NCBI GenBank assembly: GCA_038062295.1
Contig: JBBTXL010000005.1
Coordinates: 1-5,785, forward strand
Direction of reading: 5' to 3'
Length of the DNA stretch: 5,785 nt
Source of the DNA: JBBTXL01 sp038062295
GTDB lineage: Bacteria; Patescibacteriota; Minisyncoccia; GWC2-36-17; WO2-46-25
The notes beneath the pieces were generated by a model. It had not been told where the DNA came from. It searched no databases and saw only the letters and a list, made by a program, of their open reading frames with translations. Of this stretch, positions 5,497-5,785 are shown piece after piece. Position 1 is the stretch's first letter. Each line of letters starts with the position of its first letter. A program made the position numbers and the translations under genes.

Positions 5497-5785
5497 CTAC
5501 TCCGTTATCAAAAGTTCGCCGCTTTCCAAAAGTTCCGCGAGTACGCCTTCCGGAATGGGAATGGCGGAACGTACGGGACTCACGCCGGGATACCGCCACG
5601 CCGTGATGATCCTTTTCTTGGTGCCGGCAACCGCATACATCACCCACACTTCCTGCTTTTTTTTGCCGTGGGTCGGCTGCATCACCGCTACCGTTCCGGG
5701 CGCGATCCCCTCTTCCGTGCGTTTGGGCGAATGGATAACTCTCCGAATAAGCCCCTCCGAGATACCGTAGTAGAGCATCTTACCC
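5497..5785 (-). CDS. Small RelE/ParE-like (DUF4258-type) conserved protein, 5' end outside window
   Basis: The frame is open to the right edge: codons for Gly and Lys precede the first in-window ATG at 5778, with no stop, so the true start probably lies outside. The visible part is about 95 residues. A GISEGLIRRVIHSPKRTEEG helix-turn region is followed by APGTVAVMQP, a charged loop (HGKKKQ), a strand EVWVMYAV, and then RIITAWRYPGVSP. This is the layout of small RelE/ParE-superfamily proteins of the DUF4258 type, where residues such as HA..RM..R come before GIS. Those would lie just upstream of the window. I recall proteins with this 'AWRYPGVSP' ending from Parcubacteria-type genomes. RelE/ParE folds include mRNA-cutting toxins, but no antitoxin is visible here and no toxic role is claimed. 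The gene ends 5 nt before the deacetylase ATG and carries its ribosome binding site. Confidence 0.7.
   Translation of the reverse strand, partial: GKMLYYGISEGLIRRVIHSPKRTEEGIAPGTVAVMQPTHGKKKQEVWVMYAVAGTKKRIITAWRYPGVSPVRSAIPIPEGVLAELLESGELLITE
5500..5503 (-). promoter_or_regulatory. Ribosome binding site deciding the deacetylase start (GGAG)
   Basis: On the minus strand, GGAG is followed by TAGTTTTT and then ATG at 5491. The TAG of this spacer is the stop of the preceding gene, so the site sits in that gene's last codons. Confidence 0.7.

Overview
The window reads as a densely packed fragment of a Candidate Phyla Radiation (Patescibacteria, probably Parcubacteria-type) chromosome. The taxonomic call is inference. 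It rests on three things: surface-stalk repeats of the type 'VGIGT..P...L.V.G' with 'LC.GG.CR..W.GGGG' elements; a small RelE/ParE-like conserved protein of a type I associate with these genomes; and very short gaps between genes. TGA occurs as a stop codon (in the tsaC-like and Cys-repeat genes) and no TGA interrupts any gene, so the ordinary bacterial code fits.

All seven supported genes lie on the minus strand, so transcription runs from high to low coordinates. In that order: (1) the C-terminal part of a small RelE/ParE-like (DUF4258-type) protein, cut by the right edge; (2) a membrane-anchored NodB-fold polysaccharide deacetylase; (3) a TsaC/Sua5/YrdC-family protein for tRNA threonylcarbamoyladenosine synthesis; (4) a secreted 723-residue repeat-stalk protein; (5) a membrane-anchored protein whose outer part is six Cys-pair repeats; (6) a membrane-anchored SurA/PrsA-like parvulin-type foldase; (7) the start of a secreted Kelch-repeat (beta-propeller) protein, cut by the left edge. 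The spacings are +5 nt, -20 nt, -4 nt, +10 nt, +34 nt and +4 nt, which suggests one co-transcribed unit. No gene-free stretch exceeds 34 nt, and I saw no tRNA, rRNA, CRISPR array, insertion sequence or convincing terminator.

Five of the seven products carry an N-terminal signal peptide or membrane anchor. My interpretation is that genes 4-7 form an envelope or surface module: a long fibrous protein, a Cys-rich partner, an extracytoplasmic foldase and a beta-propeller protein. The deacetylase would modify envelope glycan. The tRNA-modification gene and the RelE/ParE-like gene are housekeeping or unrelated passengers at the head of the cluster. The deacetylase/tsaC end looks clearly more GC-rich than the Cys-repeat/foldase end.

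The most notable items are the six-fold Cys-pair repeat protein, a perfect 61-bp in-frame direct repeat inside the stalk gene, and an unrecognised beta-rich domain near the C-terminus of the stalk protein.
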